Positions 53,881 to 61,804 of a DNA stretch of 64,000 nucleotides are shown here, piece after piece. Made by a program: the position numbers and the translations under genes. The notes beneath the pieces are model-generated. The model was not told where the DNA came from and ran no database searches. It saw only the letters and a list, made by a program, of their open reading frames with translations. The stretch spans positions 1 to 64,000 of the forward strand of contig NZ_WWCJ01000001.1 of assembly GCF_009857475.1 (NCBI RefSeq), read 5' to 3'. The DNA comes from Pseudoduganella guangdongensis (GTDB lineage Bacteria; Pseudomonadota; Gammaproteobacteria; Burkholderiales; Burkholderiaceae_D). Position 1 is the first letter of the stretch, and the number at the start of each line of letters is the position of its first letter.

Positions 53881-53892
53881 CAGGAACTGTCA
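53878..53892. promoter_or_regulatory. Candidate operator of the WYL regulator upstream of GST
   Basis: TGACAG, GAA and CTGTCA form a perfect 6-bp inverted repeat with a 3-base spacer, overlapping the regulator's stop codon and followed by GGAGCC. It lies 53 bases before the GST start. This is a plausible binding site, unproven. Confidence 0.55.
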
Positions 53893-53944
53893 GGAGCCTT
53901 TGATTACCATAGGCGCATTGGATCAACCACCCTGGAGTTAAACG

Positions 53945-54568
53945 ATGCGCCTGTATCAAAATCCCCTGTCCTCCAATGCCCGCCGCGCCTTGCTGGTTGC
54001 AAGGCATCTGGGCATGACGCTGGAAGAAGTGTTCGTCGACCTCGGCAGCGAAACCGAACGCGCGCGCCTGCATGAAGTGAATATCTGCGGCAAAGTACCG
54101 GTGCTGGACGACGACGGTTTCGTGCTGTGGGAATCCTGCGCCATCATGCAATACCTGGCCGACAAGCACGGCGCCGAGGACCTGTATCCCAAGGCGCTGC
54201 AAGCGCGCGCCGACGTCAACCGCTGGATGTTCTTCGCGGCCCAGCATTTCTCGCCGGCGGTTGGCATCCTGACCTGGGAATACCTGTGGAAGAAATTCGT
54301 CACCGGCGAAGATCCGGACCCGGTTGAGATCGCGAAAGGCGAAGCTTTCGTGCATGAGCACGCATTGGTGCTCGACAAGCACCTGGCGCAGCGCGAGTGG
54401 CTCAGTGGCAGTGCCCTGACCTTGGCCGACTATGCGGTGGCGGCGCCGATGATGTACATCGACCGTGCCAAGGTGCCGGTCGGGCAATACACTCACCTGA
54501 TGGCCTGGTATGAACGCATGCGCCAGTTGCCTGCCTGGAAGGAAACCGAGACGCCCTGGCCTTTTTAA
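53945..54568 (+). CDS. Glutathione S-transferase
   Basis: A 207-aa GST. The N-terminal thioredoxin-like domain (1-78) has the candidate active serines in NPLSSNARRALL, the cis-Pro motif GKVPVL, and the glutathione contact WESCAIMQYL. The all-helical C-terminal domain includes LTLADYAVAAPMMYIDRA with the N-capping motif. It conjugates or isomerises electrophiles with glutathione. A TGGAG ribosome site precedes the ATG. Confidence 0.92.
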   Translation: MRLYQNPLSSNARRALLVARHLGMTLEEVFVDLGSETERARLHEVNICGKVPVLDDDGFVLWESCAIMQYLADKHGAEDLYPKALQARADVNRWMFFAAQHFSPAVGILTWEYLWKKFVTGEDPDPVEIAKGEAFVHEHALVLDKHLAQREWLSGSALTLADYAVAAPMMYIDRAKVPVGQYTHLMAWYERMRQLPAWKETETPWPF

Positions 54569-54655
54569 ATTTATGTGAGATCACGCACAGAGTGCGGCCG
54601 GGTCGGGACTTAAGATGGAACCGTCTCTTTCAGGACATCCCTAGTTTTGGACTTG

Positions 54656-54685
54656 GCCCACTCTCACGAGTGGGCATTTTTTTTT
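54656..54685 (+). terminator. Strong terminator in the leader of the dehalogenase gene
   Basis: GCCCACTC at 54656-54663 pairs perfectly with GAGTGGGC at 54668-54675 around TCAC, followed by nine T residues. It ends only 12 bases before the next start codon. It may simply end the GST transcript, or attenuate the downstream gene. Confidence 0.88.
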
Positions 54686-54697
54686 GAAAGGGACATG

Positions 54698-55546
54698 ATG
54701 CAATCCGTATCGGTACTGACTTCCAGCATCGCCTACCGCGAACTGGGCCAGCGCAGCGCGCGCGCCGTGATCTTCTTGCACGGGAATCCCACCCACTCCT
54801 ACATCTGGCGCCACATCATGCCGCACGTGGCGCAGAAGGCGTATTGCCTGGCGCCCGACCTGATCGGCTTCGGCGCCTCGGGCAAGCCCGACATCGCCTA
54901 CAGCTTCCTGGAACACGCCGCCTATCTGGAAGCCTTCCTGCAGCAGATGGCAGTGGAGGAGTTGATCCTGGTGGGGCAGGACTGGGGCGGGGCGCTGGCG
55001 ATCCACCTGGCCGCGCGCTACCCGTCCAAGGTGCGCGGCGTGGCGCTGATGGAATTCGTGCGCCCCAGCCCGACATGGGAAGACTTCCACCCTCTGGAGC
55101 AGGCGCGCGAACGCTTCAAGCTGATGCGCGCGGCCGGCACGGGTGAAGAGTATGTGTTGCAGCAGAATTTCTTCATCGAACAGATGCTGCCGAAGGGCTC
55201 CCTGCGCACGCTGACGGCGGAAGAAATGGACGCCTACCGCGCCCCCTTCCCAACGCCGGAATCGCGCAAGCCGATGCTGGCCTTCCCGCGCATGATGCCG
55301 ATTGCCGGCGAACCGGCCGACGTTTATGAACTGATCGAGCGCAACGAGTCGATCATGGCGACCGCCCAGTACCCCAAGCTGATCCTATTCAGCCCAAACG
55401 GCGTGCTGACCCCGCGCGCCGTGGCCGAGCGCTATGCCGCGCGCTTCGCCAATTCCAAGCTGGTGGAGCTGGGCGAAGGCACGCACAACATCCAGGAAGA
55501 CCACCCGGAAGCGATTGGCCGTGCCATCGCCGACTGGCTGCCGTAA
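54698..55546 (+). CDS. Haloalkane dehalogenase (class II, DhaA/LinB-like)
   Basis: A 282-aa alpha/beta hydrolase closely matching the DhaA-type dehalogenases in layout. The halide-binding Asn is N30 in HGNPTHSYIWR. The nucleophile is D95 in GQDWGG with W96, the catalytic acid is E119 in MEFVRP, and the base is H263 in GTHNIQED. These four residues keep nearly the same spacing as in DhaA (N41, D106, E130, H272). DLIGFGASGKPDI and LPIAGEP-like PIAGEPADV also match. It would convert haloalkanes to alcohols. ATG 54698 has better spacing from AAAGGGA than ATG 54695. Confidence 0.9.
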   Translation: MQSVSVLTSSIAYRELGQRSARAVIFLHGNPTHSYIWRHIMPHVAQKAYCLAPDLIGFGASGKPDIAYSFLEHAAYLEAFLQQMAVEELILVGQDWGGALAIHLAARYPSKVRGVALMEFVRPSPTWEDFHPLEQARERFKLMRAAGTGEEYVLQQNFFIEQMLPKGSLRTLTAEEMDAYRAPFPTPESRKPMLAFPRMMPIAGEPADVYELIERNESIMATAQYPKLILFSPNGVLTPRAVAERYAARFANSKLVELGEGTHNIQEDHPEAIGRAIADWLP

Positions 55547-55575
55547 AAAAAATGGGGTACGTCCCCATTTTTTTT
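55545..55575. terminator. Bidirectional terminator carrying the GGGGTACGTCCCC palindrome
   Basis: Perfect 13-bp arms (eight A, TGGGG; CCCCA, eight T) enclose TACGT. The element exactly fills the gap between two convergent stop codons. Its core recurs at 59198-59252. Confidence 0.9.
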
Positions 55576-56412
55576 CTAGTGCAGCAGGGCGGAGGTGAGG
55601 GACTTCACTTCTTCCGCCGACTCTTCCATGATGGAGGCCAGGGTGCCGTCGCCGATGGCGAAGTCGATCGTGCTGGCGGCGGACATGGAGGTGGCGCCCG
55701 GGCGTGAGTGCAAAGGCGAGGCGATCGGCGACAGGTCGTTGGCCAGCAGCAGGGTGTCGCCCAGGTTCTCGGGCGGCAAGGCGCGCAAGCCCTCCCACAT
55801 GGCTTCCACCGACTTCATCACATTCTCGGGAATCATCAGCTTTTGCAGCACGCCGCGCCCGATCTGCACCTCGCCGTGCGTGACCCAGTCCTCCGGGTCG
55901 CCATCCATCACCTCGGGATAGGCTTCCGCCTGCGACAGCATGTAGAAGCCGCCCACTTCGTGCACGATGCCGGCGAACATGGCGGTATCGGGGTCGACAT
56001 GGGACACGCGCCGCGCAATCACCTGCGCCAGCGCCGCCACGTGGGCGGTGTGCTGCCACAGCTGGTTGGACTTGGCCTTGAGCAGGGGATTGCGGATCTT
56101 GCTGCTCAGCTGGCGCACGATCACGGAGGCCACCAGCGATTGCAGGGTGCGCACGCCCAGGCGCTGCACCGCTGTCTTCACGCTGGAAATCTCCATGCCG
56201 GAGCGGTTGTAGGCCACCGAGTTGGCAATGGCCACCGTGCGCGCCGCCAGCAGCGGGTCGGCCTGCACCAGCTTGGCTGCCAGGTCGATATGGCAATTGT
56301 CGTCGTTGAGCGCGCGCTGCAGCTTCATCGACGCGTCGATATTGGTGGGGAAGGCAAGCTCACCGCGGCCCGCTTGGGCGGCAATTGCTTTAAAGGCGTC
56401 CAGTCTGTCCAT
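55576..56412 (-). CDS. HDOD-domain protein
   Basis: A 278-aa signalling-type protein with an HDOD domain over about 15-210. Typical segments are LQRALNDDNCHIDLAAKLVQ, SVAYNRSG, AVQRLGVRTLQSLV and AMFAGIVHEVGGF, where the HD pair of true HD phosphodiesterases is not kept. Such domains usually act in regulation or assembly rather than catalysis. The start at 56412 is preferred; an upstream ATG at 56460 adds 16 residues. Partner unknown. Confidence 0.85.
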   Translation of the reverse strand: MDRLDAFKAIAAQAGRGELAFPTNIDASMKLQRALNDDNCHIDLAAKLVQADPLLAARTVAIANSVAYNRSGMEISSVKTAVQRLGVRTLQSLVASVIVRQLSSKIRNPLLKAKSNQLWQHTAHVAALAQVIARRVSHVDPDTAMFAGIVHEVGGFYMLSQAEAYPEVMDGDPEDWVTHGEVQIGRGVLQKLMIPENVMKSVEAMWEGLRALPPENLGDTLLLANDLSPIASPLHSRPGATSMSAASTIDFAIGDGTLASIMEESAEEVKSLTSALLH

Positions 56413-56524
56413 GCGAAAATTATAAGCAGAAAATTGCCTTAGGGAACTATCCCGCCGCAATTATTTTGATGAATTCTTCCGCAGGCCGTGCCGGACGCGA
56501 TTGAAATACGCTATGCGCCCGGAC

Positions 56525-56809
56525 TCAGCCTTCGCCGAAGATGGCGTCGCACCCTTCCACAGTGCCTTCGACATCCCCCAGTTCGTCGACCAGTTCCAGG
56601 TCTTCGAGTTCCTCCACCGCATTGGTGAAGCTGTTGTGCTTGGTGGCACCGATCAGGCGGTAGATTTCACCGTCTTCGTTGCGGATGCCAATTAGCAGTT
56701 TTTCCTTGCGCACGGTGTCAACCGTGGTGCTCTCCAGCAGCAGGTTGCCGGTGATTTGTTTGTCGAATTCAGCAGGCGTTACGCCTTCCAGCAGGGCAGT
56801 TTTCAGCAT
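56525..56809 (-). CDS. Hypothetical small acidic protein
   Basis: A 94-aa soluble protein with no signal or membrane segment. The N-terminal half (EGVTPAEFDKQITGNLLLES) is followed by a basic beta-rich middle (DTVRKEKLLIGIRNEDGEIY) and a strongly acidic tail (EELEDLELVDELGDVEG). It starts 11 bases after the MarR gene's stop and may be cotranscribed with it. I do not recognise the family. Confidence 0.65.
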   Translation of the reverse strand: MLKTALLEGVTPAEFDKQITGNLLLESTTVDTVRKEKLLIGIRNEDGEIYRLIGATKHNSFTNAVEELEDLELVDELGDVEGTVEGCDAIFGEG

Positions 56810-56820
56810 TCTTTCATTCT

Positions 56821-57258
56821 TTATAGTGGTGTACCGGCACTGATCGTGGCCTTCAGCCCGGCCAGGGTGCGTTCCAGGGCGTCAAAATCGGCGTCGCTGT
56901 AGTCGGAGAACAGTTGTACTCCTTTGGCGACAATCACGGGAAACACTTCGGCAAACAGCGCCTCGCCCGCCGGGGTCAGGCGGACGAAGAAGGAGCGCTT
57001 GTCGCCGGCGTTGCGTTCCTTTTCCACCAGGCCCTTCTGTTCCAGGCGTTCGATGACGCCGGTCAGGGTGCCCTTGGTGATCAGGGTGCGCTCGCCCAGC
57101 TCCTTATAGCTCATGCCGGGGGTGTTGCCCAATGTGGCGATGATATCGAATTGCGCGTGGGTGAGGCCAAGCTGGCGCACATGCGCACCAGACCACCTCT
57201 CAAACCCCTGCATGCATTCGGCCAGCAGCCGGATGCTTTTCAAATACCGTTCGCCCAT
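56821..57258 (-). CDS. MarR-family transcriptional regulator
   Basis: A 145-aa winged-helix regulator. The recognition region SYKELGERTLITKGTLTGVI (about 50-70) and wing (EKERNAGDKRSFFVRLTPAG) fit the family. It diverges from the EamA transporter gene across 80 bases. MarR repressors commonly control a divergent transporter, so this pair is a likely regulatory unit. No convincing operator could be assigned by eye. Confidence 0.92.
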   Translation of the reverse strand: MGERYLKSIRLLAECMQGFERWSGAHVRQLGLTHAQFDIIATLGNTPGMSYKELGERTLITKGTLTGVIERLEQKGLVEKERNAGDKRSFFVRLTPAGEALFAEVFPVIVAKGVQLFSDYSDADFDALERTLAGLKATISAGTPL

Positions 57259-57338
57259 GACACAGGATTATAGCGCCCGCCTGCCTTGCACTGCATCGGT
57301 TACCATATGCAAACTTATAACAATGTGCAGTTTTCGCC

Positions 57339-58256
57339 ATGCCCCAACACGCGCGCGGTATCCTGGCCCTGCTGGTGGTGACCCTGGTCTGGGGGACAAC
57401 CTTCCCCGCCATGAAGGACATGACCGACAGTCTGTCGGCCAACTGGATCGTGGTGTCGCGCTTTGCCATCGCGGGCGTGCTGCTGTCGCCCTTCCTGTGG
57501 CGCGCGCGCTGGCGCGACCTGCACTACGGCTTTCTGGCCGGGGGGCTGCTGTTCTTCTGCTACCTGGCCCAGGTGGAAGGCCTGAGCCTGACCTCGTCCA
57601 ACCGCAACGCCTTCATCTGCGGCCTGAATGTGCTGGTGGTGCCGCTGCTGGGCATCGCCATGGGCCGGTGGCCGGACCGGCGCATCGTGCTGGCCTTGCT
57701 GCTCGCGGTGGCCGGGCTGTTCGCCCTGTGCTGGGAGGGCAGCTTCAGCTGGAGCCGGGGCGACTGGCTGGCGCTGACGGCGGCCTTCCTGTTCGGTCTC
57801 TATATCAAGGTGATGGAGCAGTTCTCGCGCAAGGTCGAGCGCCTGATGACCTTGACGGTGGCGCAGATCTGGACCGTGGCCCTGTTTGCCGGGCTGTGGA
57901 TCCTGCTGCGCGAAGTGCCGCGCGGCGTGATCGACGTGCCGCATGACGCGGCCGACTACTACACCTACATCTGGACCGAGCTGGTCGCCTTCAAGTGGAA
58001 TGTGCTGTACCTGGGCCTGGTCGCCACGGCAGCCATCATTTCCCTGCAAACCTGGGGCCAGCGCCATGCCACGGCCAACGAAGCGGCCGTGATCTACGCC
58101 TTCGAGCCGGGCGCGGCCGCGATTTTCGGCTATGTCTGGCTGGGCGAAGTGATGGGGCCGATGCAACTGGTGGGCGCGGCGTTGTTGATCTCCGGTATGA
58201 TTGTCAGCCAATGGAATACCCCAGAGCGCCCGACGACGGCGCTGGTCCCCGAATAG
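57339..58256 (+). CDS. EamA/DMT-family membrane transporter
   Basis: A 305-aa drug/metabolite transporter with ten hydrophobic helices in two EamA repeats. LALLVVTLVWGTTFPAMKDM opens the first, and WGQRHATANEAAVIYAFEPG with LGEVMGPMQLVGAALLISGM closes the second. The substrate is unknown; amino acid or metabolite export is typical. It starts opposite a MarR gene and ends three bases before the AraC-type regulator, so it may share a transcript with it. Confidence 0.92.
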   Translation: MPQHARGILALLVVTLVWGTTFPAMKDMTDSLSANWIVVSRFAIAGVLLSPFLWRARWRDLHYGFLAGGLLFFCYLAQVEGLSLTSSNRNAFICGLNVLVVPLLGIAMGRWPDRRIVLALLLAVAGLFALCWEGSFSWSRGDWLALTAAFLFGLYIKVMEQFSRKVERLMTLTVAQIWTVALFAGLWILLREVPRGVIDVPHDAADYYTYIWTELVAFKWNVLYLGLVATAAIISLQTWGQRHATANEAAVIYAFEPGAAAIFGYVWLGEVMGPMQLVGAALLISGMIVSQWNTPERPTTALVPE

Positions 58257-58259
58257 AAG

Positions 58260-59195
58260 ATGTCATTTGCTCAACTTAGTCGCCTGACCCAGGCGCAGCC
58301 GCTGCGCGTGCTGCTGGTGAATGCAGGCGAACCGGACAACCTGGCCTGGTCCGCCCTGGTGCAGCCTTTGCGGCTGGCCCAGCGCATCCTGAACGGCGCC
58401 TTCCAGCTCGACGTGCTGACGCCGGCCCAGGTCGCGAGCGCGGCCGGCGGCTGGCAGTTGGCCCTGCTGGTGGCCGATGAAGGCACGCCGCGCCCGGCCG
58501 AAGCGCAACTGCGCGCCCTGATCGAACGGTGCCGCGAGGCCGATTTCTGGGGCGGCGTCGGCGCCGGCGTGCTGTGGCTGGCCCAGGCTGGCGCCGCCGG
58601 CAACACCCGCATCGCGCTGCCATGGGCCCTGTACGCCGAAACCGAAGACATCACCGAGCGCGCGATCCTGACGCCGCACCTGTTCGAGCTGGACGGACGC
58701 CTGCTCAGCTGCTGCGGCGGCGCCGCCTCGCTCGACTTCTCGCTGACCCTGGTGGAGATCCTGTTCGGCGCCAATGTGCAGGCCGAAATCAAGGAAGCGC
58801 TGTGCATCGACCGCGTGCGCTCCCAGGACGAACGCCAGCGCGTGGCGCTGCAAGCGCGTTTCGGCGTGCTGCAGCCCAAGCTGTCGGAGGCGGTGACCCT
58901 GATGGAAGCCAATATCGAAGAACCGCTCTCGACTGACGACATCGCCGGCCTGGTTGGCCTCTCGCGCCGCCAGCTCGAACGCCTGTTCAAGCAATACCTG
59001 GGTTCCCTGCCATCGCGCTACTACCTCGAGCTGCGCCTGCAGCGCGCCCGCCAATTGCTGTTAGAAACAAACCATTCCATTGTGCAAGTTGGCCTGATGT
59101 GCGGCTTCTCCTCCGGCTCGCACTTCTCCACCGCCTTCGGCACCCTGTTCGGCAACACCCCGCGCGAAGAGCGCCAGCGCAAGCTGCAAGGCTGA
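58260..59195 (+). CDS. argR: AraC-type regulator with DJ-1/PfpI domain, probable regulator of arginine catabolism (ArgR of the Pseudomonas type)
   Basis: A 311-aa regulator of the GlxA subgroup. The N-terminal amidotransferase-like domain (about 15-190) lacks an obvious catalytic cysteine at the usual elbow. The C-terminal double helix-turn-helix (about 215-305) has DDIAGLVGLSRRQLERLFKQ and VGLMCGFSSGSHFSTAFGTL. Pseudomonas ArgR, of this same family, activates the arginine succinyltransferase operon, and this gene lies immediately upstream of astC. The assignment rests on family and position. A long palindrome follows its stop. Confidence 0.85.
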   Translation: MSFAQLSRLTQAQPLRVLLVNAGEPDNLAWSALVQPLRLAQRILNGAFQLDVLTPAQVASAAGGWQLALLVADEGTPRPAEAQLRALIERCREADFWGGVGAGVLWLAQAGAAGNTRIALPWALYAETEDITERAILTPHLFELDGRLLSCCGGAASLDFSLTLVEILFGANVQAEIKEALCIDRVRSQDERQRVALQARFGVLQPKLSEAVTLMEANIEEPLSTDDIAGLVGLSRRQLERLFKQYLGSLPSRYYLELRLQRARQLLLETNHSIVQVGLMCGFSSGSHFSTAFGTLFGNTPREERQRKLQG

Positions 59196-59197
59196 AA

Positions 59198-59252
59198 TTC
59201 GGGGCCGCCGGAGAAAATGGGGTACGTCCCCATTTTCTCCGGCGGCCCCGAA
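59198..59252. repeat. Perfect 25-bp inverted repeat with GGGGTACGTCCCC core
   Basis: Left arm 59198-59222 and right arm 59228-59252 are perfectly complementary and enclose TACGT. The element begins three bases after the argR-like stop codon. The core (AAAATGGGG, TACGT, CCCCATTTT) is identical to the centre of the terminator at 55545-55575. It may terminate transcription or be a REP-like dispersed palindrome. Confidence 0.9.
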
Positions 59253-59348
59253 CTTACGAATTCTGAAAATCCTTGTCGCAGATTCAAAAGAGTTTTAGCA
59301 TCCCCGCTTTTACAATGCAGTACACCTTACTATTGATGGGGATTTGCC

Positions 59349-60593
59349 ATGAACGCCAAGCTTGACTCGACTGTTACCACCCGCCCTGTAACCCGCGCCA
59401 CGTTCGACGAGGTAATCGTCCCGACTTATGCACCTGCCCAAATGGTGCCAGTGCGAGCAGCGGGTCTGGACCTGTGGGACCAGAACGGCAAGCATTACCT
59501 GGACTTCACTTCGGGTATCGCGGTGGCGTCCCTGGGTCACTGCAATCCAGTGCTGGTGGAGGCGCTGACCAAGCAGGCCAACACCCTGTGGCACCTGGGC
59601 AATGGCTACACCAACGAGCCGGTGCTGCGCTTGGCAACCGCCCTGACCGAAGCGACCTTCGCTGACCGCGCTTTCTTCTGCAACTCCGGCGCGGAAGCCA
59701 ATGAGGCGGCGCTGAAGCTGGCGCGCAAGGTTGCCCACGCCAAGTACGGCGACAAGAAGCCGCGCATCGTGTCCTGCCTGAACTCCTTCCATGGCCGCAC
59801 CCTGTTCACCGTGTCGGTCGGCGGCCAGGCCAAGTACACCGAAGGCTTCGAGCCGCTGCCACCGTCGATCGACCACATCCCTTACAACGATATCGAGGCG
59901 GCCAAGGCGGCCATCGGCGACGACGTGTGCGCGGTGATCGTGGAGCCGGTGCAGGGCGAGGGCGGTGTGATGCCGGGCAATCCTGAATACCTGAAGACCC
60001 TGCGCGAGCTGTGCGACAAGGTCGGCGCTGTGCTGATCTTCGACGAAGTGCAGTGCGGCATGGGCCGCACCGGTTCCCTGTTCGCCTACCAGGGCTACGG
60101 CGTGACGCCGGACATCCTGACCTCGGCCAAGGCGCTGGGCAACGGCTATCCGATCGGCGCCATGCTGACCACCGAGGAACTGGCCAAACACCTGGCCGTC
60201 GGCACCCACGGCACCACCTACGGCGGCAACCCGCTGGCGGCCACCGTGGCGCTGACCGTGCTCGATACCATCAACCAGCCGGCCTTCCTGGCGCGCGTGA
60301 AAGAGGCGTCCGAGAAGCTGATCGGCAAGCTGGAAGGCCTGGTGCGCGACTTCCCGCAGGTGTTCTCCGCCGTGCGCGGCGCCGGTCTGCTGCTGGGCCT
60401 GGTTGTGGCCGAGCCGTTCAAGGGCCGTTCCAAGGATATCCAGCGCGCCGCCGAGGCGCATGGCCTGATGATCCTGATCGCCGGCATGGATGTGGTGCGC
60501 CTGGCGCCGGCGCTGATCGTGTCCGATGCGCAGATCGATGAGGCCGACCGCATCATCCGCCTGGCGGTGGCTGACCTGACCAAAGCTGCCTAA
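59349..60593 (+). CDS. astC: Succinylornithine/acetylornithine transaminase
   Basis: A 414-aa class III aminotransferase. The PLP lysine is K261 in TSAKALGNG, the cofactor Asp is in LIFDEVQCGMGRTG, and FCNSGAEANEAALKLAR and GTHGTTYGGNPLA are intact. In the AST pathway it converts succinylornithine to succinylglutamate semialdehyde; related enzymes also serve arginine synthesis. Position before aruF, aruG and astD supports the catabolic role. The protein starts at 59349; about 95 bases upstream hold the probable promoter. Confidence 0.93.
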   Translation: MNAKLDSTVTTRPVTRATFDEVIVPTYAPAQMVPVRAAGLDLWDQNGKHYLDFTSGIAVASLGHCNPVLVEALTKQANTLWHLGNGYTNEPVLRLATALTEATFADRAFFCNSGAEANEAALKLARKVAHAKYGDKKPRIVSCLNSFHGRTLFTVSVGGQAKYTEGFEPLPPSIDHIPYNDIEAAKAAIGDDVCAVIVEPVQGEGGVMPGNPEYLKTLRELCDKVGAVLIFDEVQCGMGRTGSLFAYQGYGVTPDILTSAKALGNGYPIGAMLTTEELAKHLAVGTHGTTYGGNPLAATVALTVLDTINQPAFLARVKEASEKLIGKLEGLVRDFPQVFSAVRGAGLLLGLVVAEPFKGRSKDIQRAAEAHGLMILIAGMDVVRLAPALIVSDAQIDEADRIIRLAVADLTKAA

Positions 60594-60721
60594 ACCGGTA
60601 AAGCAGTGCCTGACCCGCAGGGTCAGGCACTGGCCTGCGGCAGTCGCGGGCCCGGCCGGATGGCCGTCCCGTCCGACCCAGCGGGTCTGACGGGACGGCC
60701 ATCCGGCCGGTTTACCGGTTT
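60592..60721. repeat. Nested inverted-repeat structure (three-way junction) inside the ast operon
   Basis: Outer arms AAACCGGTAAA (60592-60602) and TTTACCGGTTT (60711-60721) enclose two hairpins. The first has perfect 13-bp arms (60604-60616 and 60620-60632) with a GCA loop. The second has perfect 22-bp arms (60652-60673 and 60689-60710) that enclose a further GACCC/GGGTC stem. It separates astC from aruF and could stop, stall or stabilise the transcript. Confidence 0.88.
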
Positions 60722-60756
60722 TGTTGTTTCAAGAGAAGAATAAAGAGGAGCACCCC

Positions 60757-61788
60757 ATGTATGTAGTCCGTCCGGTCGAAACCGCCGACATCGCCGCCCT
60801 CGAGTCACTGGCTGCTGTCAGCATGCCGGGTGTCCATACCCTGCCGAAAACGCGCGAGAAGATCGAGCAGGCGGTCGAAGGTTCGATCGCTTCCTTCGCG
60901 GCCCACGTCGATATCCCGAGCGAAGAATCGTATATGTTCGTGATGGAGTCGCTGGCCGACAAGAAGATCGTCGGCACCGCCGCCATCCACGCGTCTGCCG
61001 GTTCGAACGGTACCTATTTCTCCTTCCGCAACGACGTGATCCAGCAGGTGTCGCGCGACCTGAATATCAGCCATAGCGTGCACGCGCTGACGCTGTGCTC
61101 CGAGCTGACCGCCTATTCGCAGCTGTCCGGCTTCTATGTCGATGCCGCCGTGGCGCAGCGTCCGGAAGCGGCCTTGCTGTCGCGTTCCCGCCTGCTGTAC
61201 GCGGTGCAGGCGCCGCACCGTTTCGGCGACCGCTTCTTCGTGCCGCTGGCCGGCCTGACCGATGAAAACGGCGGCTCGCCGTTCTGGGACGCGCTGGGCC
61301 GCAAGTTCTTCAAGATGGACTTCCTGGACGCCGAGCGCGTGATCGGCGGCGCCCGCAACCGCACCCTGATCGTGGAGCTGATGCCGCACTACCCGGTGTA
61401 CGTGCCGCTGCTGCCGGGCGATGCGCAAGCCGTGATGGGCCAGATCCACCCGAGCGGCGAACTGGCCTTCAACCTGCTGACCTCCGAGGGCTTCGAGGCC
61501 GACGAGTACATCGATATTTTCGACGGCGGCCCGATCCTGCAGGCGCACAAGCACACGCTGCGCACGTTCACCGCGTCCATGCCGCGCCGCGTGGCGGCCG
61601 CCAGCGGCACGCCTGCCAGCGACGCTGTCGCCACCTATGCTGTCTCCACCGGCCCGGACCAGCGCTTCCGCGCGGTGACGATCAACTGCGCGCCGCTGGA
61701 GAGCAGCGAAACCGTCTGCCTGCCGAAGCAAGTCCAGGATGTCCTGGGCGTGTCCGAAGGCGACACCGTGACCTGCGTCCGCATTTAA
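60757..61788 (+). CDS. aruF: Arginine N-succinyltransferase, alpha subunit (AruF)
   Basis: A 343-aa member of the arginine N-succinyltransferase (AstA) family, first step of AST arginine breakdown. It contains the family elements MYVVRPVETADIAALESLA, LCSELTAYSQLSGFYVD, GSPFWDALGRKFFKMDF and ELMPHYPVYVPLLP. The ATG at 60757 has AGAGGAG upstream; the frame reaches 60721. A second homologous gene follows after 16 bases. Pseudomonas has the same two-subunit arrangement. Confidence 0.93.
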   Translation: MYVVRPVETADIAALESLAAVSMPGVHTLPKTREKIEQAVEGSIASFAAHVDIPSEESYMFVMESLADKKIVGTAAIHASAGSNGTYFSFRNDVIQQVSRDLNISHSVHALTLCSELTAYSQLSGFYVDAAVAQRPEAALLSRSRLLYAVQAPHRFGDRFFVPLAGLTDENGGSPFWDALGRKFFKMDFLDAERVIGGARNRTLIVELMPHYPVYVPLLPGDAQAVMGQIHPSGELAFNLLTSEGFEADEYIDIFDGGPILQAHKHTLRTFTASMPRRVAAASGTPASDAVATYAVSTGPDQRFRAVTINCAPLESSETVCLPKQVQDVLGVSEGDTVTCVRI

Positions 61789-61804
61789 AAGAACGAGAGT
61801 ACCT

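Noticed and set aside
57259..57338. MarR operator in the divergent gap
   Set aside because: AAACT and AGTTT lie in inverted orientation around 13 bases, but the arms are short and the gap is AT-rich, so chance is likely.
59254..59348. A defined promoter for astC
   Set aside because: TTTACA and TACTAT-like hexamers are present, but their spacing (13 bases) is wrong for a sigma-70 promoter, so no element is claimed.
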